From Variovorax sp. PAMC26660 (GTDB lineage Bacteria; Pseudomonadota; Gammaproteobacteria; Burkholderiales; Burkholderiaceae_C), in assembly GCF_014302995.1 (NCBI RefSeq), contig NZ_CP060295.1:1426001-1490000 (forward strand): a stretch of DNA of 64,000 bases. The letters are read 5' to 3'. The position numbers and the translations under genes were made by a program. Below are positions 25,324-33,360 of the stretch, one piece after another. Below the pieces are notes generated by a model. The model saw nothing but the letters and a program-made list of their open reading frames with translations, did no database searches and had not been told where the DNA came from. Position 1 is the stretch's first letter. Each line of letters starts with the position of its first letter.

Positions 25324-25845
25324 TCAATGGGACTGGCAGATGTCGGCCCATTTCTCGACAGACAGATCGCCCTTGCAGCTCTGCAGCACGATCACGCCAG
25401 GATCGCCGGCGCTTCGGAATTGATAAGCCGTGTTCTTCGGCAGCAGGCCCTGGTGGCCGCGCGAGAGCTTCATCCAGCCCATCTTCTTGCCTTGGGGTTC
25501 GCCCTTCACGAGCACGGCGCCGTTCTTTTCCTTGTCGGCAACGGCCTGCCCAGCGTCGAGCTGCACGAGGTGCACTTCGACATCGCCGTCCATCACCAGC
25601 GCGAATTCGTCATGCGCGCAGGTGAACCACGGCGAGGTGCCTTCGGCGCGAAGCGTCTCCAGCACGTAGATCTGGTTCTGGCCGAACACGACCTTCTCGT
25701 AGGGCTGGCTGATGCTTGCGATCTCGAAGCAGTTGGAAAACGCGTAGTGGCGAACGTCGTCGTCGATCGGCTCGACGTGGCCTTTCTCGAAATGCTTGAG
25801 GGAACCGAAGCGGGTCTTGTAGGCGGTCGAAGTGGTGGCTGTCAT
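25324..25845 (-). CDS. hapC: hydroquinone 1,2-dioxygenase-like small subunit (cupin)
   Basis: A 173-residue cupin-like protein. The segment FTCAHDEFALVMDGDVEVHLV carries the cupin motif 1 pattern, with LPKNTAYQFRS as motif 2. The size fits the small subunit of hydroquinone dioxygenase. It is first in the run hapC-hapD-ALDH-binding protein-livG-livF-livH-livM, so its upstream region (25846-25970) probably holds the operon promoter under control of the LysR protein encoded just above. Confidence 0.7.
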   Translation of the reverse strand: MTATTSTAYKTRFGSLKHFEKGHVEPIDDDVRHYAFSNCFEIASISQPYEKVVFGQNQIYVLETLRAEGTSPWFTCAHDEFALVMDGDVEVHLVQLDAGQAVADKEKNGAVLVKGEPQGKKMGWMKLSRGHQGLLPKNTAYQFRSAGDPGVIVLQSCKGDLSVEKWADICQSH

Positions 25846-25970
25846 GGCTTGTCTCCTTGGATGAGCGAACTCTAGGAGTCAACGGCCGCCACCGGTAGGG
25901 ACCAGATTGGAAGAGGATTATTCGGAGACTCCGAACAATCGGCCGGGTTTACCCGCTTTCTCTTCTGGCT

Positions 25971-26933
25971 CTAGCCGCTCGAGCGGCTGTACTCGATCAG
26001 CTCCGCCGGGATCATTCCGCGCTCGATCAGCGGGGCGTCCCAGGGCGGCACGCGAGTAAAGCGCGTGGCGATGTGCTCGATGAAGAGCCGCAGCTTGAGC
26101 GCGTTGCGCGAGGTGCCCGCATACACCGCACTCAGCGAGAACGACGAGAGTTGATGCTCGGCCAGCACCACGCGCAGGTCGCCATTCGCAATCGCGTCGC
26201 CCGCCACCAGCGTCGGCAGGCAGACGATGCCGGCGTGCTCCAACGCATATTCGCGCAGCAGGTGCACGCTGTTGGTCAGCAGCGCGGCCGCCAGGTAGAT
26301 GGTGGTCTGCTCGCCCTTGTGATGAAAGGTCCAGCGGTCGCGCGTGGGGTAGCCCGAGTACAGGCCCAGCTTGTGGCGATGCAGCTCGCGCGGCGTGGCC
26401 GGCGTGCCGTGCGCTTCCAGGTAGGCCGGCGTGGCGCACAGCAGCCGCCGCACCGGGAACAGCGGGCGCGACACCAACTCCTGCGACGCGGCGGGAAAGA
26501 TCTGCAGCGCGCAATCGACACCCGCCTTGACGGGGTCGGCCACCGCGTCGCTCACGATCAGTTCGAGGTGGATGTCGGGGTAGGTGGTCTGGAACTCGCG
26601 CAGCAGCGAGGCGAAGCGCCCCAGCACCATGCCGGTCAGCGCATGCACGCGCAGCGTGCCCGAGGGCGTGCCGCGCGCGTCGCGCATCTGGTCGACGATG
26701 TCGTTGGCGCGGCCCACCAGCTCGGTGCAGTCGCGCAGGAAGGCCTGCCCCATGTCGCTGAGCCGCACCACGCGCGTGCTGCGGTGGAACAGCGGCGCGC
26801 CCAGGAATTCTTCGAGCTGCTTGACGCGGGTGGTGACCACCGAATTGGCCACGCGCAACTGGCGCGCAGCCTCCGCAAAGCTCTGGGTCTGCGCGACACG
26901 AACGAAAGTTTCAATGCTCTGGAGGCGGTCCAC
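25971..26933 (-). CDS. LysR family transcriptional regulator
   Basis: A 320-residue LysR protein: HTH at residues 1-60 (DRLQSIETFVRVAQTQSFAEAARQL), then a substrate-binding domain with GTLRVHALTGMVLG. The start is a GTG at 26933; an upstream in-frame ATG at 27029 would add 32 untypical residues. It is encoded on the same strand upstream of hapC and is the obvious candidate regulator of that operon. The effector is unknown. Confidence 0.88.
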   Translation of the reverse strand: MDRLQSIETFVRVAQTQSFAEAARQLRVANSVVTTRVKQLEEFLGAPLFHRSTRVVRLSDMGQAFLRDCTELVGRANDIVDQMRDARGTPSGTLRVHALTGMVLGRFASLLREFQTTYPDIHLELIVSDAVADPVKAGVDCALQIFPAASQELVSRPLFPVRRLLCATPAYLEAHGTPATPRELHRHKLGLYSGYPTRDRWTFHHKGEQTTIYLAAALLTNSVHLLREYALEHAGIVCLPTLVAGDAIANGDLRVVLAEHQLSSFSLSAVYAGTSRNALKLRLFIEHIATRFTRVPPWDAPLIERGMIPAELIEYSRSSG

Positions 26934-27123
26934 GGCGGCACTGTACTGCGCGGGCCTGTTTTGCGCGCCCCGCAGACGGCTGTGCCGCCCCCGATGCGGG
27001 AAAGCTCGGGGCCCGTGCGTTGCAGGCAAGACGAAAGACTGTCATCCCTGTATCGGGGGGTTACCCGCCCCACTTACAATCCCTGCCGCATCACCCACCC
27101 CCCCACACGAGGTCTTGTCCGCA

Positions 27124-28221
27124 ATGCCCAAGAGCCGCCAGCCGCGCAGCCGTTTCAGCTTCTCCCCCACCGTGCGTGCCCTTCTCCTGGCCGCTGCGGC
27201 CTGTGGCGTGGCGCTTCCCGCACTGGCCGCCATCGAGCATGAAGAGGTCGACAAGCTCATGCAGGCCGGCAAGCTCGACGAGGCCATGACCAAGGCTGAC
27301 GCCTTCCTCAAGGACAAGCCGCGCGACCCGCAGATGCGCTTTCTCAAGGGCGTGATCCAGCTCGACACCGGCAAGCGTGCCGAGGCCATCGCCGCCTTCA
27401 CGCAGCTCACGCAGGACGCCCCCGAGCTGCCCGAGCCGTACAACAACCTGGCCGTCATCTACGCCAGCCAGAACCAGTTCGACAAGGCACGCGGTGCGCT
27501 TGAAAGCGCGATTCGCACGAACCCCAGCTACGCCACCGCCCAGGAAAACCTCGGCGACGTGTATGCGCGCCTGGCCAGCCAGGCCTACAGCAAGGCCTTG
27601 CAGCTCGACCAGAACAACACCGCCGTGCAGCCCAAGCTGGCCGTGATCCGTACCCTTTTCACGCCGACGCCACCGGGCGCCAAGCCGACGCTGATTGCGG
27701 CGGCATCGCCAGCACCGGCACCCGCTGCCAAGGCGCCGGCGCCCGCGCCTGTCGCCGCTCCAGCCCCCGCACCTGCAGCGCCTGCGAAGGTTGCGGCAGC
27801 ACCTGCACCCGTGGCCGCGCCTACTGCCAAGGCCCCCGAGGCAGCGCCTGCCCCGGCTCCCGCACCGGCCGCAGCACCCGCATCCAACGCCGAGGTCGAA
27901 TCGGCCGTGCGCGCCTGGGCTTCGGCCTGGGCCAGCCAAGACATGGACCGCTACCTTGCCGCCTACGGCGCCGACTTCACGCCCGGCGGCGGCCAAAGCC
28001 GCAAGGGCTGGGAAGAAGACCGCCGCGCCCGCATCGTCGGCAAGTCGAGCATCAGCGTGAACCTCGAGAACCTCGTCATCAAGGTCGACGGCTCGTCCGC
28101 GACCGCCAAGTTCCGGCAGATCTATCGCGCCGACAACCTCAACGTCTCGAGCCGGAAAACGCTGGACATGCAGCGCTCCGGCAATCAGTGGCACATTCGC
28201 AAGGAAAGCGTCGGCGGCTAG
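27124..28221 (+). CDS. exported TPR protein with C-terminal NTF2/Cds6-like domain
   Basis: A 365-residue protein: signal peptide (residues 1-36, ending ALPALA), TPR-type helices at about 37-175 with PYNNLAVIYASQNQFDKARGALESAI, a 75-residue Ala-Pro linker at about 195-270, and a C-terminal NTF2-like domain (VESAVRAWASAWASQDMDRYLAAYGADF...NQWHIRKE). It is probably periplasmic and involved with cell-wall enzymes. The L,D-transpeptidase gene overlaps its stop and ends in a similar domain, so the pair probably acts together. Confidence 0.85.
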   Translation: MPKSRQPRSRFSFSPTVRALLLAAAACGVALPALAAIEHEEVDKLMQAGKLDEAMTKADAFLKDKPRDPQMRFLKGVIQLDTGKRAEAIAAFTQLTQDAPELPEPYNNLAVIYASQNQFDKARGALESAIRTNPSYATAQENLGDVYARLASQAYSKALQLDQNNTAVQPKLAVIRTLFTPTPPGAKPTLIAAASPAPAPAAKAPAPAPVAAPAPAPAAPAKVAAAPAPVAAPTAKAPEAAPAPAPAPAAAPASNAEVESAVRAWASAWASQDMDRYLAAYGADFTPGGGQSRKGWEEDRRARIVGKSSISVNLENLVIKVDGSSATAKFRQIYRADNLNVSSRKTLDMQRSGNQWHIRKESVGG

Positions 28222-29726
28222 TGGCAGACATCGTCCGGCACGGCCGGCTTCAGAATCCTCCGTTCCGTCTGCGCAGCGGACACATGCTCGCAGCGCTGAT
28301 GACCGCATCGGCGCTGATGCTCGCAGCACCCGGTGCCGCGCTGGCGTCGAACAACAAGCCGGCCAACGCAAAGAGCAGCAGCAGTTCCGCCTCCAGCAAG
28401 GCCAAGGCCGCGAGCGGCAGCAGCCGCTCGGCTGCGCATGGCGCTGGCACCCGCCTGTCCGCAAAGGAAGCCCGGGAGGCCAAGGGCGGCAAGACCCAAC
28501 AAGCCAAAGGCAAAAAGGCCTCTGCCGCTGAAAGCCGGAAGGCCGCAGCCGCAGAAGCCAAGGCTGCTTCGGCCAAGCCCACACGCCGAGCCGCGCCCGC
28601 CGGTTCCATCCAGGAAGCTAGCAACGCCGAAGCCCGCCTGATCGCGGTCTACGAGATGTTCGGCCGCGGACAGGCCCGCCCCGCGCTGGCCAAGGCGCGC
28701 GACCTCGTGCGCGACTATCCGAACTTCCAGCTCGCGCAGCTCGTCTACGGCGACCTGCTCGCAGCGCAAGTGCCGCCGTCGAATGCACTGCCCGACACCG
28801 CCAGCATCGCGAAGATGCGCGGCAATCCGGCCATGGCCGATCTGCACGAAGAATCGCGCCGCCGCTTGCAGGCCCTGCGCGAACGCCCGCCCGCAGGCAC
28901 CGTGCCTTCGCAGTTCCTGACGCTCTCGACCCGCAGCCGCTACGCCATTGCCATCGATGCATCGCGCTCGCGCCTGTACCTGTTCGAGAACTCCGACAAG
29001 GGCCTGAAGCTCGCGGCCGACTACTACATCTCGGTCGGCAAGTCCGGCACCGACAAGGTCACCGAGGGCGATGCCCGCACCCCGCTGGGCGTGTACTACA
29101 TCACAAGCAGCCTCGACCCGAAATCGCTCAAAGACTTCTACGGCGCTGGCGCCCTGCCCATCAACTACCCCAACCCGTACGACCTGCGGCGCGGCAAGAC
29201 CGGTGGCGGCATCTGGCTGCACGGCACCCCGCCCCAGCAGTTCGCGCGGGCACCGCTGGCGAGCGACGGTTGCGTGGTCATGGCCAATCCGGACCTGAAG
29301 CAGCTTTTGCGAAAAGTGCAAATCGGTGCCACCCCGGTGGTGACCGCGCGCAGCCTGCAATGGATATCGCCACCGCAGGCTGAAAAAGAAGCCCAATCAT
29401 TTACCAGCGCAATTACGGCCTGGAAAGATGCAAGGGCCAGCGGCAATGAAGCGCAATTGAAGAAATTCTATTTGCCCGATTTCCAGCGCAGCAACAAAAA
29501 GACCACCGAGGGAATTTCCGCCCTCCACGACGAGGTCGAATACGCCCAGGGCAAGCGTGTTCAGTTCAAAGACATGTCGTACCTGCACTGGCGCGACGGC
29601 GACGACACCATGGTCGCCACCTTCGGCGAAGTGTTCGAAGGCGAGAAGAGCGGGCGCACCCGGCGCCAGTACTGGCTGCGCCAAGGCAGCGAGTGGAAGC
29701 TCTTCCACGAAGAAATCCTGGGCTGA
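28221..29726 (+). CDS. L,D-transpeptidase (YkuD family) with C-terminal NTF2-like domain
   Basis: A 501-residue exported protein. A signal-like segment is followed by a long Ala/Lys/Ser-rich linker (about 55-135). A YkuD catalytic domain at about 240-375 has the motif H334-G-T and S-D-G-C351-V-V-M. A C-terminal NTF2-like domain follows (about 395-501). L,D-transpeptidases form 3-3 peptidoglycan cross-links or attach proteins to the wall. I chose the GTG at 28221, overlapping the previous stop, because it gives the signal a basic n-region; the ATG at 28284 is the alternative. The DNA from 29380 to 29510 is lower in GC than its surroundings. Confidence 0.9.
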   Translation: MADIVRHGRLQNPPFRLRSGHMLAALMTASALMLAAPGAALASNNKPANAKSSSSSASSKAKAASGSSRSAAHGAGTRLSAKEAREAKGGKTQQAKGKKASAAESRKAAAAEAKAASAKPTRRAAPAGSIQEASNAEARLIAVYEMFGRGQARPALAKARDLVRDYPNFQLAQLVYGDLLAAQVPPSNALPDTASIAKMRGNPAMADLHEESRRRLQALRERPPAGTVPSQFLTLSTRSRYAIAIDASRSRLYLFENSDKGLKLAADYYISVGKSGTDKVTEGDARTPLGVYYITSSLDPKSLKDFYGAGALPINYPNPYDLRRGKTGGGIWLHGTPPQQFARAPLASDGCVVMANPDLKQLLRKVQIGATPVVTARSLQWISPPQAEKEAQSFTSAITAWKDARASGNEAQLKKFYLPDFQRSNKKTTEGISALHDEVEYAQGKRVQFKDMSYLHWRDGDDTMVATFGEVFEGEKSGRTRRQYWLRQGSEWKLFHEEILG

Positions 29727-29744
29727 GGCCCTGTCGGCGACGGG

Positions 29745-29770
29745 GTCACCCCCGGAACTCGTGACTTTTT
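29745..29770 (+). terminator. possible intrinsic terminator after the L,D-transpeptidase gene
   Basis: GTCAC (29745-29749) pairs with GTGAC (29761-29765) and is followed by TTTTT. The stem is short with an 11-nt loop, so the call is tentative. Confidence 0.35.
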
Positions 29771-29795
29771 GCTCACGCGTTTCGCCTATTTTCAG

Positions 29796-29889
29796 TGTTA
29801 CATCTGCCCCTTTGGGGCCCCGTGCTACGTAACACGTAACGCGTTTGTTCCCGTAACACCCCCTTCCCGAGCGTTCCCAGCGCCGTAAC
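29796..29889. promoter_or_regulatory. cluster of CGTAAC hexamers upstream of the pilin gene
   Basis: CGTAAC occurs at 29828, 29835, 29852 and 29884, with an inverted TGTTAC at 29796 and another inverted copy (GTTACG) at 30079. Four direct copies in 62 bp is far above chance. The cluster lies 110-170 bp upstream of a possible -24/-12 promoter, a normal distance for an enhancer. The same hexamer flanks the adhesin promoter at 57464-57483. The 29727-30139 interval contains no ORF I believe. Confidence 0.6.
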
Positions 29890-29999
29890 GTTCCATCCCC
29901 TCTTCATGGGAGGTGACATCGCGTTCACAGAGGGAAAAATACGTTTCCAAAATGTTAACGAGCCCGGCCACCCTTCCCCGGGCCCGGTCGCTGGATGGC

Positions 30000-30015
30000 T
30001 GGCCGCCATCGTGCT
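30000..30015 (+). promoter_or_regulatory. candidate sigma-54 promoter of the flp/tad operon
   Basis: TGGCCGCCATCGTGCT has the -24 GG and -12 GC exactly 10 nt apart and matches 8 of 12 informative consensus positions. It is weaker than the elements at 2090 and 57321. Transcription would begin near 30028, giving a 110-nt leader before flp. Alternatives with poorer matches exist within 20 bp. Confidence 0.4.
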
Positions 30016-30046
30016 TAGGCCTTTTGGCTAGCACACCCAGAGCGGA

Positions 30047-30110
30047 AGGCTTGCGGGTTTCTCTTGTTGATACACGGAGTTACGCTGTATAACATCCACC
30101 TTGCAAGCCT
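30047..30110 (+). other. inverted repeat in the flp 5' leader
   Basis: AGGCTTGC (30047-30054) and GCAAGCCT (30103-30110) are perfectly complementary and enclose 48 nt of AT-rich sequence just before the AAGGGG ribosome site of flp. It could form a leader stem-loop influencing stability or translation of the abundant pilin mRNA. Confidence 0.45.
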
Positions 30111-30139
30111 TTGTTAACACTTCCTTTAAGGGGTAAATC

Positions 30140-30331
30140 ATGCTCGGTTCAATTACTCGTTTTCTGCGCGATGAAGAAGGTGCTACCGCAATTGAATATG
30201 GAATTATTGCGGGGCTGATGGCGACAATTCTTGTTGCCGTATTTGGGACAGGCGCCTCCGACGGCCTTGGTTTAATTCTGAAGGGGATTTTTGATGCCAT
30301 CGGGAAAAAGGTCACTCCCGCCACTGCCTGA
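30140..30331 (+). CDS. flp: Flp family type IVb pilin
   Basis: A 63-residue prepilin: short leader MLGSITRFLRDEEG followed by ATAIEYGIIAGLMATILVAVF. Processing after G14 leaves A1 with E5 and Y6, the Glu-Tyr signature of Flp pilins. Residues 15-40 form the single hydrophobic helix. It is the major subunit of the Tad pilus, made in the inner membrane and cleaved by the TadV peptidase encoded next. AAGGGG lies 7-8 nt before the ATG. Its codons are noticeably AT-richer than those of its neighbours. Confidence 0.95.
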   Translation: MLGSITRFLRDEEGATAIEYGIIAGLMATILVAVFGTGASDGLGLILKGIFDAIGKKVTPATA

Positions 30332-30343
30332 AATCCAAATTTG

Positions 30344-30841
30344 ATGCCCTATTTGTGGCTGCTATGGCTGCTACTGGTCACGGTCTATGACACCCGACAG
30401 CGCCGCGTCCCCAACTGGCTTGTGCTCGTGGGCGCGGCGCTTGCCATCGGTGCTCTCGCCATGACCGCGCAGCCTTTCGGCGTCAAGTGGGCAGAGGCGC
30501 TGATGGGCTCCGCATTGGGCTTCGGATTTCTCCTGCTTTTTTACGCCGCTGGCCTCATGGGCGCCGGAGACGTGAAATTCGCGGGCGCACTCGGTCTCTG
30601 GGTTGGATGGCATTCACTGCTGCCGATCTGGGCTGTGGCAAGTCTGTTCGCGCTGATTCACGGTGTGCTCTGGCTGGTCCTGCACCGTTGGCCCTGGTTT
30701 CCACGGCTCGCGCTGCTGCTGTCGGGAAAACCCCGTGGCGACAACACCACCGGCCTGCACAAGCGGCCCCGTCCCATTCCTTACGCGGCCTACCTCGCGC
30801 TGGCCGCCGCGGTCTGGATGGCCTGGAGTCGACAGAGTTAG
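30344..30841 (+). CDS. tadV: A24 family prepilin peptidase (TadV/CpaA)
   Basis: A 165-residue multi-pass membrane peptidase with about five hydrophobic helices. The catalytic aspartates are D16 (VYDTRQRRVPN) and D76 in GAGDVKF (the GxGD motif). It removes the leader from Flp and probably from the TadE/TadF pseudopilins. The ATG at 30344 is preferred over the TTG at 30341. It follows flp by 12 bp. Confidence 0.92.
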   Translation: MPYLWLLWLLLVTVYDTRQRRVPNWLVLVGAALAIGALAMTAQPFGVKWAEALMGSALGFGFLLLFYAAGLMGAGDVKFAGALGLWVGWHSLLPIWAVASLFALIHGVLWLVLHRWPWFPRLALLLSGKPRGDNTTGLHKRPRPIPYAAYLALAAAVWMAWSRQS

Positions 30842-30915
30842 GCCTCGCGCTGCTCGTCACCGCAGGCCGCCTCTCCCTCCATCGATCGCCTGCCCACTCT
30901 CTTCATCCGCCGCCC

Positions 30916-31923
30916 ATGATCCACCTCACAAAAATCATCGCAGCCATCCTGGTGCTCCTGGCCATCGCGTTGGGCGGCTATGCATGGATTCTCAGCAGGC
31001 AACCAGCCCCGCCGCCGCCTGTCGCCGCGACGGCGCCGACGACAAGCTCGTCCAAAGCGCAGGTTCCAACCTTTGCCGTCGTCGTGACAGCCAAGCCGGT
31101 GGCGGCTGGACATGCGATCACGGCGGACGCGTTGCGCGTGGAGCAACTGCCGATCAATCCATCGGGCGCCTTCAAGGACTCGGCCCCGCTGGTCGGCCGC
31201 GTTCCGGTCTTCGACCTGGGCGAAGGCACACCCGTGCTCGAAGGGCAACTCGCCTCGGGCCTTGCCATGCGCGTCGAGGAAGGCGAGCGCGCCATCGCGA
31301 TCAAGGCCGACGAGATCATGGGCGTCGGCAACAAGGTCCAGCCGGGGGATTTCGTCGACGTGTTCGTGATCCTCAAGTCCGACGGCAAGGATGTCGACAG
31401 GAGCCAGGCGCGCCTGCTGCTGCCCCGCAAGCGCGTGCTCGCGTTCGGCAGTGCATCGGTCGACAGCCTGCCCTCCAAGGCAGTGGATGGCAACGGCAAT
31501 CCCACGGCCCAACAGCAGCAGCGCAACGATCTCCCGCGTACGGCCGTTCTTGCCGTGCCCGTCGCGGACATCAACCGCCTGACCCTCGGTGAATCCGCGG
31601 GCCGGTTGCTGCTGGCACTGCGCAACCCGCTGGACACGACGCTGCCTGATCCCGCGCTGCTGGCCGCGTTGCCTGCAGCACTGCAGCCTCCGCCATCGAA
31701 GCGCGGAGAGCTAGCGCGCCCACCGCTGGAAGGCCTCGACAGCGCACAAGCGGGCCTCACCACGGTCGACCTGGTCACAGGCGGCACCGTGGCCGGTCGC
31801 CGCGCAGCCGCCGAAAACCGCATCAACACGACCCCGGCGCCGCGCTCATCCGGCAGCGGCGCGCGGGCAGGGTTCGAAGTCGAAATGATCCGTGGCGACA
31901 AGAGCGAAACCCTTCGCTACTGA
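30916..31923 (+). CDS. cpaB: Flp pilus assembly protein CpaB (RcpC)
   Basis: A 335-residue protein with an N-terminal transmembrane anchor (MIHLTKIIAAILVLLAIALGGYAWIL) and an SAF domain at about 55-120 (AVVVTAKPVAAGHAITADALRVEQLP). It continues with RcpC/CpaB-type sequence (EERAIAIKADEIMGVGNKVQPGDFVDVF). It is periplasmic and works with the secretin CpaC in pilus export. It lies between tadV and cpaC in standard Tad order. Confidence 0.92.
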   Translation: MIHLTKIIAAILVLLAIALGGYAWILSRQPAPPPPVAATAPTTSSSKAQVPTFAVVVTAKPVAAGHAITADALRVEQLPINPSGAFKDSAPLVGRVPVFDLGEGTPVLEGQLASGLAMRVEEGERAIAIKADEIMGVGNKVQPGDFVDVFVILKSDGKDVDRSQARLLLPRKRVLAFGSASVDSLPSKAVDGNGNPTAQQQQRNDLPRTAVLAVPVADINRLTLGESAGRLLLALRNPLDTTLPDPALLAALPAALQPPPSKRGELARPPLEGLDSAQAGLTTVDLVTGGTVAGRRAAAENRINTTPAPRSSGSGARAGFEVEMIRGDKSETLRY

Positions 31924-31971
31924 GCGCCCGCCATCCCAGCCATGACTGCCCCCGTCCAAGAAAGAAAATCC

Positions 31972-33360
31972 ATGCCGGATCAGCCCTGTGCATCCAAGAT
32001 TCCAACAGCGTGCAGCCCCGTCCGCACAGCGCATGCACGCGTGCCCCTGCTGCGCCCCTGCGTCCTGGCGCTGAGCCTCATGGCACCGGGTGCGTGGCCG
32101 ATCGCCTCCTCCGCGGCAGGCGCGATACAACAACCCCAGGCCCCCTTCGTGGTGGCCGCGGGAACGCAACGCGAGTTGCTGATCGAGAAGGGCGTGGACC
32201 GCATTGCCATCGCCGATGAAACCGTGGCCGGCGTGACGGTCACGCGCAAGACATCGGGTTCGCCCGCCGCACGCCTCATCGTGACGGGCAAGTTGCCCGG
32301 TCGCACGACAGTGATGATCTGGGAGAAGGGCCAGGCGGCAGCCACCACCTACACAGTCGCCGTGCAGCGCCGGACGGCCGCCGTGTCCGGCAGCATGGAC
32401 AGCCTGCCCGCCTACCAGGAGGCACGCGATGCCGCGCTCTCGACGCAGGCGGACAAGGTGCCGGTGAATGATTCCGCCGTCGTGAACGTGCGCAGCCACA
32501 CCGTGCAGGTCGCGGTCAAGGTCGTGGAATTCAACCGCAGCGTGCTCAAGCAGGCGGGCCTGAACATCTTCAGCACGCGCGCCAATTCCAGCGGCTTCAG
32601 CTTCGGTGTCTATTCACCCACATCGATCAGGACCGCCACCTTCAACTCGAACGGTTCCCTCACGGTCGACGCCAACCAGCCGCTGGCGCAGGCCTTCGGC
32701 CTCCTGTTGAACTTCGGCAAGGCGGGCATCGGACTGAACGTCGGCTTTCTCGAAGGCAACGGCATGGCCCGCGTGCTCGCGGAGCCCACGCTGGTCGCCA
32801 TGTCGGGGCAGAGCGCGAGCTTTCTCTCGGGCGGCGAGCTGCCCGTGCCTGTCCCTCAAGGTCTGGGATCGACGGCAATCGACTACAAGCCCTTCGGCAT
32901 CGGCCTGACCGTGACGCCCACGGTGCTCTCCAACGAACGCATCGTGCTCAAGGTGGCTCCGGAGGCGAGCGACCTGGACTACACGAACTCGCTGAGCCTC
33001 GGGGGCGTGGCCGTGCCCGCCATTACCACGCGCCGCGCCGACACCACGGTCGAGCTGGGCGACGGCGAGAGCTTCATCATCGGCGGCCTCGTCAGCCGCA
33101 CCACGACCGCCAATGCGGACAAGGTCCCGCTGCTCGGCGATCTGCCGATCCTCGGCACCTTCTTCAAGCAGAGCAAGTACCAGATGAACGAGAAGGAACT
33201 CGTGATCATCGTCACGCCGCACCTGGTAAAGCCGATCGCCCGCGACACCGATCTCTCGCCCTATCTGCCCGGCAACGCCGAGCAACGCGACGGCGCCGTA
33301 TGGCGCTCGATCTTCCTGGGTGGCGCGGCCGACACAGCGCTCCCGGGATTCTCGCGTTGA
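31972..33360 (+). CDS. cpaC: type II/III secretion system secretin (CpaC/RcpA)
   Basis: A 462-residue outer-membrane secretin with a signal segment (residues about 26-52), a BON/N0-like domain (PFVVAAGTQRELLIEKGVDRIAIADETVAGV) and a C-terminal secretin domain (GLTVTPTVLSNERIVLKVAPEASDLDY, then VPLLGDLPILGTFF). It forms the Tad pore. I chose the ATG at 31972, preceded by AAGAAAG; the ATG at 31942 would add ten residues without a ribosome site. Confidence 0.92.
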   Translation: MPDQPCASKIPTACSPVRTAHARVPLLRPCVLALSLMAPGAWPIASSAAGAIQQPQAPFVVAAGTQRELLIEKGVDRIAIADETVAGVTVTRKTSGSPAARLIVTGKLPGRTTVMIWEKGQAAATTYTVAVQRRTAAVSGSMDSLPAYQEARDAALSTQADKVPVNDSAVVNVRSHTVQVAVKVVEFNRSVLKQAGLNIFSTRANSSGFSFGVYSPTSIRTATFNSNGSLTVDANQPLAQAFGLLLNFGKAGIGLNVGFLEGNGMARVLAEPTLVAMSGQSASFLSGGELPVPVPQGLGSTAIDYKPFGIGLTVTPTVLSNERIVLKVAPEASDLDYTNSLSLGGVAVPAITTRRADTTVELGDGESFIIGGLVSRTTTANADKVPLLGDLPILGTFFKQSKYQMNEKELVIIVTPHLVKPIARDTDLSPYLPGNAEQRDGAVWRSIFLGGAADTALPGFSR

